A stretch of DNA of 53,939 bases, from NCBI GenBank assembly GCA_041494805.1, contig JBGQBN010000025.1, positions 1-53,939 of the forward strand, in the 5' to 3' direction. Positions 17,862 through 26,175 of this stretch are shown here, in pieces. Both the position numbers and the translations under genes were made by a program. Source of the DNA: JBGQBN01 sp041494805. GTDB taxonomy: Bacteria > Acidobacteriota > Terriglobia > Terriglobales > Acidobacteriaceae. The first letter of the stretch is position 1; the number at the start of each line of letters is the position of its first letter. Under the pieces are notes generated by a model that had not been told where the DNA came from, did no database searches, and worked only from the letters and a program-made list of their open reading frames with translations.

Positions 17862-17877
17862 TGTTCCACGTGGAACA
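17862..17877. promoter_or_regulatory. parS centromere site (ParB-binding palindrome)
   Basis: TGTTCCACGTGGAACA is a perfect 16-bp palindrome matching the chromosomal parS consensus TGTTNCACGTGAAACA, with the fully symmetric variant known in several phyla. ParB loads here and spreads for chromosome segregation. parS sites cluster around oriC, so this region may be origin-proximal. I saw no second copy in the window. Confidence 0.85.
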
Positions 17878-18023
17878 CTTCTCCATTTTGTCCGCTCGCG
17901 GGCTACTGGGGCAGCACTCGGGCGGGTCAACATACCGGCGAGGCCCCCGCGCCACACTTGGTTCCCGGTCATTGCATCCCCCGCCACCCTGTGTTAACTT
18001 CAACCAACAGCAGAGGTTAGCGC

Positions 18024-18851
18024 TTGCGAGCAACAATTCCTGCCGGGCTGGACCGCAAGGAAGCGGAGGTTTATCAGCGGCTTGATCCGCACCAGATCCC
18101 GAAGCACATCGCCATCATCATGGACGGCAACGGCCGCTGGGCGCGGCGGCGCCATCTGCCGCGCGTGGCCGGACACCGCGCCGGAGTCGCCTCCGTGCGC
18201 TCCACGGTCGAGACCGCCGCCCGCATCAAGATTCCCGCGCTCACGCTCTACGCCTTCTCCGAGGAGAATTGGAAGAAGCGTCCCAAGAGCGAAGTCCACT
18301 TCCTCATGGGCCTGCTCTGCCGCTATCTGAAACAGGAAGTGCCCACGCTGAACAAGAACAACGTGCGCCTCGAATACATCGGACGCCAGCAGGAGCTGCC
18401 GCCCTCAGTGCAGGAGAAGATGGAGTGGGCGCGCCAGGCGACAGCCCACAACAAAGGCATGGTGCTGACCCTGGCGCTCAACTACAGTGCGCGCTCGGAA
18501 CTGGTGGATGCGTTTCGTTCCATCGTGGACGCCGCCGCGCGCAATGGCGGGCTCGATCATCTGGAGATTGATGAGCACTCGGTTTCGCGGCATCTCTACA
18601 CCCGTCACCTGCCCGATCCCGATCTGGTGATACGCACCAGCGGCGAGATGCGGCTCAGCAACTTTCTTCTCTGGCAACTGGCCTACGCCGAAATCTACGT
18701 GACTCCTACCCTGTGGCCGGAATTCCGCGGCGTGCATCTGCTGGAAGGCATCGTGGAATACCAGAAGCGCGAGCGGCGCTACGGCGGACTGGCGGACGAC
18801 GCTGCCCACGATCACGCCTCGCCCCAATCCGCAAAGATGGTCCGGAGCTGA
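18024..18851 (+). CDS. uppS: Isoprenyl (undecaprenyl) diphosphate synthase
   Basis: cis-Prenyltransferase that builds undecaprenyl diphosphate, the lipid carrier for peptidoglycan and O-antigen. Motifs: HIAIIMDGNGRWARRR with the catalytic Asp and phosphate loop, GHRAGVASVR, LTLYAFSEENWKRP-like text (ENWKKRPKSEV), NYSARSELVDA, PDLVIRTSGEMRLSNFLLWQ, and AYAEIYVTPTLWPEF. The TTG at 18024, with AGAGG 7 nt upstream, gives 275 residues. The N-terminal extension (RATIPAGLDRKEAEVYQRLD) precedes the conserved core, as in other acidobacterial forms. It starts the run uppS-cdsA-dxr-rseP, the classical envelope/isoprenoid operon; cdsA begins 6 nt after its stop. Confidence 0.95.
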   Translation: MRATIPAGLDRKEAEVYQRLDPHQIPKHIAIIMDGNGRWARRRHLPRVAGHRAGVASVRSTVETAARIKIPALTLYAFSEENWKKRPKSEVHFLMGLLCRYLKQEVPTLNKNNVRLEYIGRQQELPPSVQEKMEWARQATAHNKGMVLTLALNYSARSELVDAFRSIVDAAARNGGLDHLEIDEHSVSRHLYTRHLPDPDLVIRTSGEMRLSNFLLWQLAYAEIYVTPTLWPEFRGVHLLEGIVEYQKRERRYGGLADDAAHDHASPQSAKMVRS

Positions 18852-18857
18852 GGCGGC

Positions 18858-19760
18858 TTGCAACTGCTCAAACGAATCCTCACTGCCGTGGTTCTGATTC
18901 CTGTTGTCCTGTTACTGGTGTTGCGCGCGCCCATTCCAGTGCTGGCGCTGGTGGCGGCTCTGGTGGCGCTGCTCGCGGTGCAGGAACTTCTGAAGCTTTC
19001 CGAGGCCTACGGCGTACGCCCGTTCCGCTGGGCCACGTATTTGTTTGTCGGACTTTTTTTTGTGTTGCTGGCGATTAATCCGGGAAGCGGGAAGCCTCTG
19101 CTTTCGACCGCCATCTTTGTTTACAGCCTGGGATTCGCGGCAGCCATCGCGCCATTTATTTTTCTCGCGGTTGGCATGAGAAGTGTTGACCTGCACAGCG
19201 CGTTTCCCGCCGCATCCGCTTCCGTACTTGCGTTCGGATATGTCGCCTTGCCTCTGGGACTGCTGGTCCAACTGCGTGAGCAATGGTCGGGAGCGTTCCT
19301 GATGCTGTATCTGCTGCTGCTGGTCTGGGCGGGAGATATTTTTGCCTACTTTGTGGGACGCTCTTTGGGGCGTCACCTGATGTCGCCGCGCATCAGCCCC
19401 AAGAAGACCTGGGAAGGAGCACTGGCATCCTTGCTGGCCAGCTTGGTGGTGGGCATGCTGCTCTATAACTATGCGCTACCCATCAGTACTGCTTTGCTAA
19501 ATGCACACTTGATCGAAAGGCGGGATGGCTTTTTTGCCCTGGAGAAGCCGCCGCTGTGGCCGACTCTGCTGCTATCTGCGGCGATTAACGTTGCCGCGCA
19601 GTTAGGCGACCTGGTGGAGTCGTTGATCAAGCGCGGGGCCGGCGTGAAGGATTCGGGAACGCTTCTGCCGGGCCACGGAGGCATGCTGGACCGCATTGAT
19701 GCCCTGCTCTTTGCCGCTCCGGTGCTGTGGTACTATGCGGCTTGGCGCGTGATGCAGTAG
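18858..19760 (+). CDS. cdsA: Phosphatidate cytidylyltransferase
   Basis: Integral membrane enzyme making CDP-diacylglycerol from phosphatidate and CTP, the branch point of phospholipid synthesis. It has 300 residues with about eight hydrophobic segments. Family marks are the internal GDIFAYFVGRSLGRH, ISPKKTWEGALASLLASLV, and the C-terminal signature VKDSGTLLPGHGGMLDRIDA with the metal-binding Asp residues. The TTG start is 6 nt after the uppS stop and the gene is translationally coupled. The usual next gene dxr is displaced by the two-gene pair at 19780-20555. Confidence 0.94.
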   Translation: MQLLKRILTAVVLIPVVLLLVLRAPIPVLALVAALVALLAVQELLKLSEAYGVRPFRWATYLFVGLFFVLLAINPGSGKPLLSTAIFVYSLGFAAAIAPFIFLAVGMRSVDLHSAFPAASASVLAFGYVALPLGLLVQLREQWSGAFLMLYLLLLVWAGDIFAYFVGRSLGRHLMSPRISPKKTWEGALASLLASLVVGMLLYNYALPISTALLNAHLIERRDGFFALEKPPLWPTLLLSAAINVAAQLGDLVESLIKRGAGVKDSGTLLPGHGGMLDRIDALLFAAPVLWYYAAWRVMQ

Positions 19761-19779
19761 GAAGAAATGCTTGGTGGGG

Positions 19780-20049
19780 ATGGTTGAAGACATGCCAAAC
19801 CCGTCCTCTTACCCAGCACTAAAAGCGCTCCACCCGAAGACCTCTCTTAGCCTTGTCAAACTTCCGCAGTTGGAGCGGCTTTCCACTGATGCCTTAGTAA
19901 ATTCGCTGGCACCGGGCCAAAGGGATTGTCTGAAAACGAGGCTGGACGGAACTATAATTGACGGACATCATCGAATCCATATTCTTCGCGAGCGAGGAGT
20001 GGATGTCGATACACTTCCGCGTGAGATCGTCACGAAGAAGGACTTGTAA
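19780..20049 (+). CDS. Small ParB/Srx-like-fold protein
   Basis: About 89 residues from ATG 19780; an in-frame ATG at 19792 and TTG at 19771 are alternatives and no strong ribosome site decides. The core reads PALKALHPKTSLSLVKLPQL, then LNSLAPGQ-like text, then LDGTIIDGHHRIHILRERGV, then DVDTLPREIV. The IDGHHRIxxLRERG segment is the nucleotide-binding box of ParB/sulfiredoxin-like folds (usually DGxHR). HTH and the other ParB domains are absent, so it is not the chromosomal ParB. Its stop lies 2 nt before the phosphatase ATG, so they form a tight pair. The pair interrupts the normal cdsA-dxr junction and looks acquired. Confidence 0.6.
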   Translation: MVEDMPNPSSYPALKALHPKTSLSLVKLPQLERLSTDALVNSLAPGQRDCLKTRLDGTIIDGHHRIHILRERGVDVDTLPREIVTKKDL

Positions 20050-20051
20050 CC

Positions 20052-20555
20052 ATGGGGACGGAGCTTTATTGGGTTGATGGTCCGTGGCCGGGAAAACTGG
20101 CACTGGCCGCGCGTCCTCGAGGCGGTGACTGGCTGGAGAATGAAATCGCTGACTGGCATCGGGCTGGTGGTGACACGGTGCTTTCTCTGCTGACTCCTGA
20201 AGAAGAACAGAGTCTCGAACTTACCAACGAAGCAGGCGTGGTGAAAGCACGAGGCATGGATTTCATGCTGCTTCCAATCCCGGATCGCCAAGTGCCCGGC
20301 TCGGAAACCGAAGTGTCGGCAGCTTTGGAAAGACTCAATGCCAAGCTCTCGTCGGGCAGGAATGTCATAGTTCATTGCCGGCAAGGCGTCGGCCGTAGTG
20401 GGTTGGTCGCAGCCTGCTTGCTGGTCACGAACGGATTGGATGCAAGAACAGCGGTGGAGAAAATAAGTGCTGCGCGCGGTGTTCCCGTTCCGGAAACAAG
20501 GGAACAACGTCAGTGGATCGATCACTATGCCGCAATTTTAACGAGCACAAAATGA
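20052..20555 (+). CDS. Dual-specificity / tyrosine phosphatase
   Basis: A 167-residue cysteine phosphatase. The P-loop VIVHCRQGVGRSG gives the HCx5R(S) signature with nucleophile Cys109 and Arg115. The general acid is probably Asp78 in LLPIPDRQVPGSE, at the usual distance before the P-loop. The C-terminal ETREQRQWIDHYA helix fits small bacterial DSPs. It is cytoplasmic with no signal. The substrate may be a phosphoprotein, phosphoinositide-like compound or RNA 5' end. It is translationally coupled (2-nt gap) to the ParB-like protein upstream, and the pair sits inside the uppS-cdsA-dxr-rseP run. Confidence 0.87.
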   Translation: MGTELYWVDGPWPGKLALAARPRGGDWLENEIADWHRAGGDTVLSLLTPEEEQSLELTNEAGVVKARGMDFMLLPIPDRQVPGSETEVSAALERLNAKLSSGRNVIVHCRQGVGRSGLVAACLLVTNGLDARTAVEKISAARGVPVPETREQRQWIDHYAAILTSTK

Positions 20556-20592
20556 ATTTCGCCACAAAATGTCAGGTGTTGTGATTCCACTC

Positions 20593-21798
20593 ATGAAGCG
20601 TATTGCCATCCTAGGATCGACCGGCTCGATCGGCCGCAGCACGCTTAGTGTGGTTGAGTCCTATCCCGAGCGTTTTCAGGTGGTCTCACTGGCGGCGGGG
20701 CGGAATCTCGACTGCGCATTCGAGCAGGCGCGGCGCTGGAAGCCGCGGCTCATCTCGGTGGGCGCCGAGGCCGACGCGGAAATCTTTCGCACCCGGCTTA
20801 AGACGGCGGGCGTGCAGGGAGTCGAAGTCGTGCATGGCTCGGCGGGAACGGTACGGGTGGCTACTCATCCGGACGTGGACTTCGTGGTCAGCGCCATCGT
20901 GGGCGTGGCCGGCCTCGAAGCTACCTACGAGGCGGTGCGGGCTGGCAAGACCGTAGGACTGGCGAACAAAGAATGTCTGGTGGCTGCGGGAGAGTTGATC
21001 ACCGCAGAGGCGCGCCGGCAGGGCAAGCCGCTTTTGCCTATTGATAGCGAGCACAATGCGGTGCACCAGTGCCTGCGCGGCGGAAGATTAGAAGAAGTGC
21101 AGCGTATCTGGTTGACTGCTTCCGGCGGACCGTTCTTGAACACGCCGAAGTCACAGTTTTCCTCGATTACGGTGGAGCAGGCGTTGAACCATCCCACCTG
21201 GAAGATGGGGCGGCGCATCACGGTGGACTCAGCTACACTGATGAACAAAGGTTTCGAGGTGATTGAGGCTTGCCGTTTGTTTCACTTGCCGCCTAGCCAG
21301 GTGCAGGTAATGGTGCATCCGCAATCCACCATTCACTCCATGGTGGAGTTCGTGGATGGCAGCATACTTGCTCAGTTCTCGGTGACCGACATGCGGCTGC
21401 CGATCCTGTACGCGTTGACCTATCCGGAGCGCATTGCATCGGATATGCGCTTCCCGGTCATGGACTTACGGCACCTCGAGTTCTGCCCCCCGGATATGGA
21501 AAAATTCCCTTGTCTGGGGCTGGCGTATGAAGCGGCCGAGGCTGGAGGTGCGAAAACTGTTGCACTTAATGCAGCCGATGAAGTTGCTGTGGCCGCGTTT
21601 CTGGATGGCTGCATCCGTTTCGATGAGATCCCAAAGGTGATAAAAGAGGTCCTTTCTGAAACGGAAAGCGGGAAACTGGAATCTATAAGTAAGGTGCTGG
21701 CAGCGGACACTGAGGCGCGCCGCGCGGCCCACGAAAAAGTGGAGCAGCTGGGGCACAGGTCGGCTGCGCCGGCATCGGCTATCTCGCGAGGGGAATAA
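20593..21798 (+). CDS. dxr: 1-deoxy-D-xylulose-5-phosphate reductoisomerase
   Basis: Second step of the MEP isoprenoid pathway, NADPH-dependent conversion of DXP to MEP. The N-terminal KRIAILGSTGSIGRSTLSVV is the NADPH site, and family starts usually lie at this Met, so ATG 20593 is preferred to 20569 (8 residues longer). Other motifs: GLANKECLVAAGELIT, LLPIDSEHNAVHQCL with the metal-binding Asp and Glu, LTASGGPFLNTP, NHPTWKMGRRITVDSATLMN, and HPQSTIHSMVEFVDGSILAQ. It has 401 residues, normal. It is encoded with uppS, cdsA and rseP; ispG, another MEP enzyme, follows 3 kb later. Confidence 0.96.
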   Translation: MKRIAILGSTGSIGRSTLSVVESYPERFQVVSLAAGRNLDCAFEQARRWKPRLISVGAEADAEIFRTRLKTAGVQGVEVVHGSAGTVRVATHPDVDFVVSAIVGVAGLEATYEAVRAGKTVGLANKECLVAAGELITAEARRQGKPLLPIDSEHNAVHQCLRGGRLEEVQRIWLTASGGPFLNTPKSQFSSITVEQALNHPTWKMGRRITVDSATLMNKGFEVIEACRLFHLPPSQVQVMVHPQSTIHSMVEFVDGSILAQFSVTDMRLPILYALTYPERIASDMRFPVMDLRHLEFCPPDMEKFPCLGLAYEAAEAGGAKTVALNAADEVAVAAFLDGCIRFDEIPKVIKEVLSETESGKLESISKVLAADTEARRAAHEKVEQLGHRSAAPASAISRGE

Positions 21799-21810
21799 CA
21801 CTAAACATTT

Positions 21811-23154
21811 ATGTCGGGATTCATTACTGCGGTTCTCGCTGTGGGCGTCATCCTGGGATTCATGATCCTGATCCATGAGTTCGGCCACTACGCGGTGGCC
21901 AAGCTGCTGGGGGTGCGGGTCGAGGTCTTTTCCATTGGCTTCGGCAAACGGCTCCTGGGCTTTCGCCGGGGTGATACCGATTACCGGATCGCAGCCATTC
22001 CGCTCGGCGGCTACGTGAAGATGAGCGGCGAGAACCCGATGGACGAGCGCACCGGGGACCCAGCGGAGTTTCTGTCGCATCCGCGCTGGCACCGTTTCCT
22101 GATCGCCATCGCCGGCCCGGCCATGAATATCATGCTCGCCGTCGGCCTGCTCACCACCGTGTACATGGTGCACTACGAGTACCTGGTATTTATGGACCAG
22201 CCGACCGTGATCGGGTGGGTGGAACAGGATTCGCCCGCGGCCAAGTTAGGGTTGCAAATTGGCGATCGCATCACCCGCATTGACGGCATTGAAAACCCGA
22301 CATGGGCACAGCTGGAACCCAGGGTGATGCTCAATCCCAACGAGCCTCTGGAGATCACGATCCAGCGTGGCAGCCAGACTTTTCAAAAGACTATCACTCC
22401 GGAGGCGTACGGCGTGTCGCAAACCGGGTCGGTCGGCTGGGTACCACAACAGCCCAATACCGTCACCGATCTGGAACCAGGTATGCCTGCCGAGCAAGCC
22501 GGAATGAAAGAGGGAGACGAAATCGTTGCCCTCGACGGCAAGCCGGTGCCGGCGATTGCCGCCATGGTCGAAAGCCTGAAGCAGACCAAAGACAAGCCGG
22601 TGGACGTGACGGTGCGGCGCGAGGGCACGGAGATAACCTTCCACCTGCAGCCAGTTCTGGCGGACGTGGAGGGACTGCGTGAAAAGCGCTATCGCATCGG
22701 CATCCAAAGCACTCCGACGAAAGTAGGCCGTCTGTCGTTTGTGCCAGCCCTCGAGCGATCGATCGAGGACAACCGCAAGACTTCGGCGCTGATTCTGGAA
22801 CTGGTGCAAAAGCTGGTGCGCCGGAAAGTGTCGATCCGGACCATCGAAGGGCCGATCGGCATCGGACGAGCAGCCGGACAAGCGGCCAGCGAGAAGGGCT
22901 GGACACCGCTGCTAGCCCTGACGGCGGCGATCAGCCTAAACCTGGGCATCTTTAACCTGCTGCCCATTCCCATCCTGGACGGCGGCGTGATCATGCTGCT
23001 GTTCGTCGAGAGCCTGATGCGCCGCGACATCAGCCTGCCTATTAAGGAACGCATCTACCAGGCGGCGTTCGTTTTTCTGGTCTTGTTTGCGGTCATGGTT
23101 ATTTACAACGACCTGGCCAAGACCTTGCCGGGGTTGACCCAGAGACTGCCGTAG
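21811..23154 (+). CDS. rseP: RIP metalloprotease RseP (site-2 protease)
   Basis: Intramembrane zinc protease that cleaves anti-sigma factors in the envelope stress response. It has 447 residues. HEFGH (22-26) in the first TM segment supplies two zinc ligands and the catalytic Glu. Two PDZ domains follow (around residues 130-195 and 210-290, with GWVEQDSPAAKLGLQIGDRI and EPGMPAEQAGMKEGDEIVAL). The C-terminal NLLPIPILDGGVI carries the third ligand Asp, and the last TM is YQAAFVFLVLFAVMVIY. The start is 12 nt after the dxr stop. It completes the uppS-cdsA-dxr-rseP order common in bacteria. Confidence 0.95.
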   Translation: MSGFITAVLAVGVILGFMILIHEFGHYAVAKLLGVRVEVFSIGFGKRLLGFRRGDTDYRIAAIPLGGYVKMSGENPMDERTGDPAEFLSHPRWHRFLIAIAGPAMNIMLAVGLLTTVYMVHYEYLVFMDQPTVIGWVEQDSPAAKLGLQIGDRITRIDGIENPTWAQLEPRVMLNPNEPLEITIQRGSQTFQKTITPEAYGVSQTGSVGWVPQQPNTVTDLEPGMPAEQAGMKEGDEIVALDGKPVPAIAAMVESLKQTKDKPVDVTVRREGTEITFHLQPVLADVEGLREKRYRIGIQSTPTKVGRLSFVPALERSIEDNRKTSALILELVQKLVRRKVSIRTIEGPIGIGRAAGQAASEKGWTPLLALTAAISLNLGIFNLLPIPILDGGVIMLLFVESLMRRDISLPIKERIYQAAFVFLVLFAVMVIYNDLAKTLPGLTQRLP

Positions 23155-23348
23155 GACCATAGATTTCAGATCATGTTTTCAATTCCCTGAGACTGTCTTC
23201 TTGCTTAGCCTCAGTCAAACCTAGATAGACCCTCAACTGCGCGGAAAGTGGCATTCCAAGCAGCCCTTGCGGCAGCTACGTAGTCTGAAAGTCTCCTTGA
23301 CATCTGACGCGCGAAAGCAAAGTATTTAGGCTTTAACCGAGGCTGATT

Positions 23349-24524
23349 ATGTTAACGTCATCGCAACACAGGACGTCGATCTTGGGGATTCGCCATACAA
23401 CCGCTAGCTTGCTTGTTCTAGCGATTGCGCTAAGTGCGGGATTTATTCTGACCCAATCGGCGCAAGCGCAGACTTTCACTGTGCTGCACAAGTTCACAGG
23501 CACGCCAGACGGAGCCTCCCCCAGTGCCCCTTTGATCACCGTGAATGAGAGCGTCTACGGTACTACCACAAATGGCGGCGCGTTTGGTTATGGGACGGTG
23601 TTTAAAGTAGGGCGCAATGGGAGTGAGGTTGTGCTGCACAGTTTTGACAATACCGATGGCGCTTACCCTCTCGGGGGTTTGGTTCGAGACAAGGCAGGCA
23701 ACTTTTACGGCACCACTTATGAGGGCGGTGCTTTCGGCGATGGAACTGTGTTCAAGCTGGATCCAAACGGTTCCGAAAGCGTGTTGCACAGCTTTACCTA
23801 TGGAACAGACGGAGGGAATCCCTCCTCGGGCTTGGTCATAGACTCGACGGGCAATCTTTACGGCACTGCCTCTCAGGCTGGCGCTTTAGGATGGGGAACG
23901 ATATTCAAGCTTGATGCAAGCAACGTTTTTACTATCCTACACAGTTTCGCTGGGCCTCCCACAGACGGAGGTGATCCCATTGGAAATTTGATAATGGACT
24001 CGGCAGGAAATCTCTACGGCACTACGTACCGAGGAGGTGCTTTTGGGGCAGGAAACGGAACCGTGTTCGAACTGGATACGAGTAACAACGAAACCATTTT
24101 GTATAGCTTCGCTAATGAAGAAAGTCCAGCATCGTCCTTGTTCCGTGACAAAAAGGGTAATCTTTACGGCACAACCCCGTACGGTGGCGATTTCGACCGA
24201 GGGATGGTTTTCAAACTGGATCAGGATGGTATCTTGACTGTGCTGCGCAGTTTCACGGAAGGACACGGTGGGGGAACTCCTGTGTCAAATCTAGTACTAA
24301 ACAAGAGTGGTAATCTCATGGGCACCTCGCAGGGTGGAAATGGCGAAGCCTATGGAACGGTATTTGCGATCAGTCCGGCAGGCAAGCTAACCATCCTGCA
24401 TTATTTTGACTACGCGGACGGGGCATACCCTCGTGCCGGATTAGTCAAAGATGCGTCAGGGAACTTCTACGGTACAGCGCAACAGGGTGCAAGCGCTGGG
24501 ACGGTGTTTAAGCTCTCTCCCTAG
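23349..24524 (+). CDS. Secreted GloVer tandem-repeat protein
   Basis: A 391-residue exported protein with a signal peptide (TASLLVLAIALSAGFILTQS, cut after AQA). About nine tandem repeats of roughly 38 residues follow, each with consensus LHSFxxxxDGxxPxxGLVxD, then GNFYGTTxxGGAFGxGTVFK. This is the GloVer repeat (choice-of-anchor tandem repeat family), frequent in acidobacteria and Verrucomicrobia and thought to form beta-propeller-like or surface structures. No anchor domain is visible after the last repeat, so it is probably secreted or periplasmic. A GAGG ribosome site lies before ATG 23349. It lies between rseP and ispG with its own leader. Confidence 0.9.
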   Translation: MLTSSQHRTSILGIRHTTASLLVLAIALSAGFILTQSAQAQTFTVLHKFTGTPDGASPSAPLITVNESVYGTTTNGGAFGYGTVFKVGRNGSEVVLHSFDNTDGAYPLGGLVRDKAGNFYGTTYEGGAFGDGTVFKLDPNGSESVLHSFTYGTDGGNPSSGLVIDSTGNLYGTASQAGALGWGTIFKLDASNVFTILHSFAGPPTDGGDPIGNLIMDSAGNLYGTTYRGGAFGAGNGTVFELDTSNNETILYSFANEESPASSLFRDKKGNLYGTTPYGGDFDRGMVFKLDQDGILTVLRSFTEGHGGGTPVSNLVLNKSGNLMGTSQGGNGEAYGTVFAISPAGKLTILHYFDYADGAYPRAGLVKDASGNFYGTAQQGASAGTVFKLSP

Positions 24525-24605
24525 CTACCTTGGGTGCTCGCATGCGAGTCTACAAGTTCAGCCAACCACCGCTTCCAAAATAGCGTGTTAAACTAGACTT
24601 TCCGC

Positions 24606-25853
24606 ATGGCTAACATTCAACGCAGAAAAGCGGTCACAGCCACGATTGGTGGGGTGCGCGTGGGCAGCGATGCACCAGTCGTGGTGCAGTCCATGACCAA
24701 CACCGACACCGCCGACGTCGCCTCGACAGTCCAGCAGGTGGCGGCGCTGGCGCGAGCTGGGTCGGAACTGGTCCGGGTTACGGTCAACAACGAAGAGGCT
24801 GCTGCGGGCGTGGCGCCGATGGTCGAGGAACTCGAGCGCCAGGGCGTGCGCGTGCCCATCATCGGGGACTTCCATTACAACGGACACATCCTGCTGAAGA
24901 AATTTCCGGAGTGTGCCCGGGCGCTGGCCAAGTACCGCATCAATCCTGGCAACGTGGGCATTGGCCGCAAGGACGATTCCAACTTCCGCACAATGATCGA
25001 TGTCGCGGTCGAGAATCAGAAGCCAGTGCGGATCGGTGTGAACTGGGGATCGCTGGATCAAGCGTTGCTCACGCGCATGATGGACGAGAACTCGCTCCTT
25101 CCAGAGCCTAAGGACGCCCGCGAAGTGACCATGGAAGCGATGGTGGTCAGCGCGCTGAATTCTGCCGCTTTGGCCGAGAAATTCGGGCTGCGCCCCGATC
25201 AGATCATCTTGAGCGCGAAAGTCAGTGGTGTGCAGGACTTGATTGACGTGTATCGCGCCCTGGCTGCGCGCTGCAATTACCCGCTGCACCTGGGACTGAC
25301 CGAGGCCGGCATGGGAGCGAAGGGAGTTGTGGCTTCCAGTGCGGCGTTGGGCGTGCTTCTGCAGGAAGGCATTGGGGACACCATTCGCGTCTCGCTCACC
25401 CCGGCGCCCGGCGGCGATCGCACGGAAGAAGTTCGCGTGGCGCAGCAGATTCTGCAGTCCCTGGGAATCCGCAGCTTCACCCCACAGGTCACGGCATGTC
25501 CAGGATGCGGCCGCACCACCAGCACGTTTTTCCAGGAGATGGCGGAGCAAATCCAATCCTACCTGCGCGAGCAGATGCCGGTGTGGAAGGGACGCTACAC
25601 TGGCGTCGAAGAAATGAAAGTGGCGGTCATGGGCTGCGTGGTGAACGGTCCGGGCGAGTCGAAGCATGCCAGCCTGGGCATCTCGCTGCCGGGGACGTTT
25701 GAAGAGCCCAAGGCGCCCGTCTACGTGGACGGCCGCCTGTTTACCACGCTGAAGGGCGACCGGATTGTCGCCGAGTTCATCCAGATTTTGGACGAGTACG
25801 TGGAATCACACTACGCGGCCAGAGTGGAAGTTGGCGCGAAGCTGGCGCTGTGA
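24606..25853 (+). CDS. ispG: 4-hydroxy-3-methylbut-2-enyl diphosphate synthase
   Basis: Penultimate MEP-pathway enzyme, [4Fe-4S]-dependent reduction of MEcPP to HMBPP. It has 415 residues in the bacterial two-domain form. TIM-barrel part: VQSMTNTDTADVASTVQQVA, PIIGDFHYNGHILLKKFPEC, YRINPGNVGIGRKDDSNF, VGVNWGSL-like (RIGVNWGSLDQAL), and LTEAGMGAKGVVASSAALGV. Cluster ligands: CPGCGRTTSTFFQEM (two Cys) and GCVVNGPGESKHASLG (third Cys), with the downstream Glu typical of the family. The start ATG 24606 is homology-consistent; no clear ribosome site is seen. It is convergent with a micropeptide gene starting at 25972. Confidence 0.96.
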   Translation: MANIQRRKAVTATIGGVRVGSDAPVVVQSMTNTDTADVASTVQQVAALARAGSELVRVTVNNEEAAAGVAPMVEELERQGVRVPIIGDFHYNGHILLKKFPECARALAKYRINPGNVGIGRKDDSNFRTMIDVAVENQKPVRIGVNWGSLDQALLTRMMDENSLLPEPKDAREVTMEAMVVSALNSAALAEKFGLRPDQIILSAKVSGVQDLIDVYRALAARCNYPLHLGLTEAGMGAKGVVASSAALGVLLQEGIGDTIRVSLTPAPGGDRTEEVRVAQQILQSLGIRSFTPQVTACPGCGRTTSTFFQEMAEQIQSYLREQMPVWKGRYTGVEEMKVAVMGCVVNGPGESKHASLGISLPGTFEEPKAPVYVDGRLFTTLKGDRIVAEFIQILDEYVESHYAARVEVGAKLAL

Positions 25854-25855
25854 AC

Positions 25856-25972
25856 CTAAGTGCCGATTCTAAGAACCGCAAGTGTTGCGGCCAGCCACAG
25901 CGCGAAGCCCGCCATGTTTAGCGCGATCCGCCACTTCATGCTATCTATGATGTAATTGTATTGTGCACCCAT
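25856..25972 (-). CDS. 38-aa single-pass membrane micropeptide
   Basis: A short reading frame with an excellent ribosome site: AGGAGG (25980-25985, minus strand) exactly 7 nt before ATG 25972. The product is MGAQYNYIIDSMKWRIALNM then AGFALWLAATLAVLRIGT. It is a polar N-terminus, then one hydrophobic helix (about residues 15-34) of tryptophan- and alanine-rich type, with a short tail. No family recognised. The position-perfect Shine-Dalgarno sequence, lack of overlap with ispG (stop 25853) and strongly membrane-like composition argue for a real gene. A bacterial small membrane protein that regulates a larger partner, or a type I toxin, are possible readings. Confidence 0.62.
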   Translation of the reverse strand: MGAQYNYIIDSMKWRIALNMAGFALWLAATLAVLRIGT

Positions 25973-26175
25973 AAGCCACCCTCCTCTGTTCTCTCCCTAT
26001 TAGACGCGGCAACCTGCTGAATGTTAGTGCCGCTGATCACTCGTTTGTATGTACGCGGACTTGGGTGATTAAGTTCCGCAAAAACCGATGCGCTTTGCCC
26101 GGCTGGACCGCGAATGCTTGCCCTGCGGCGAGGTGAAGCGGCGGCTGTGCCTACGTGGAATCTTGGTGGTTCCGG

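Larger units (their letters stand above)
17662..18023. other. Intergenic region with hairpin and parS-like site
   Basis: This 362-nt stretch between the restriction enzyme and uppS has no protein gene that I can support. It holds the hairpin at 17725-17751, an AT-rich segment with GTAC palindromes (about 17836-17853), the parS-like palindrome at 17862-17877, and the presumed uppS promoter. Confidence 0.6.

Noticed and set aside
17747..18085. 112-residue plus-strand frame before uppS
   Set aside because: It crosses the parS site and hairpin, has no family motif and overlaps the uppS start.
24588..25667. 359-residue minus-strand frame opposite ispG
   Set aside because: It is a shadow of ispG: His/Arg-rich, with no ribosome site or family motif, while ispG has all its conserved motifs.
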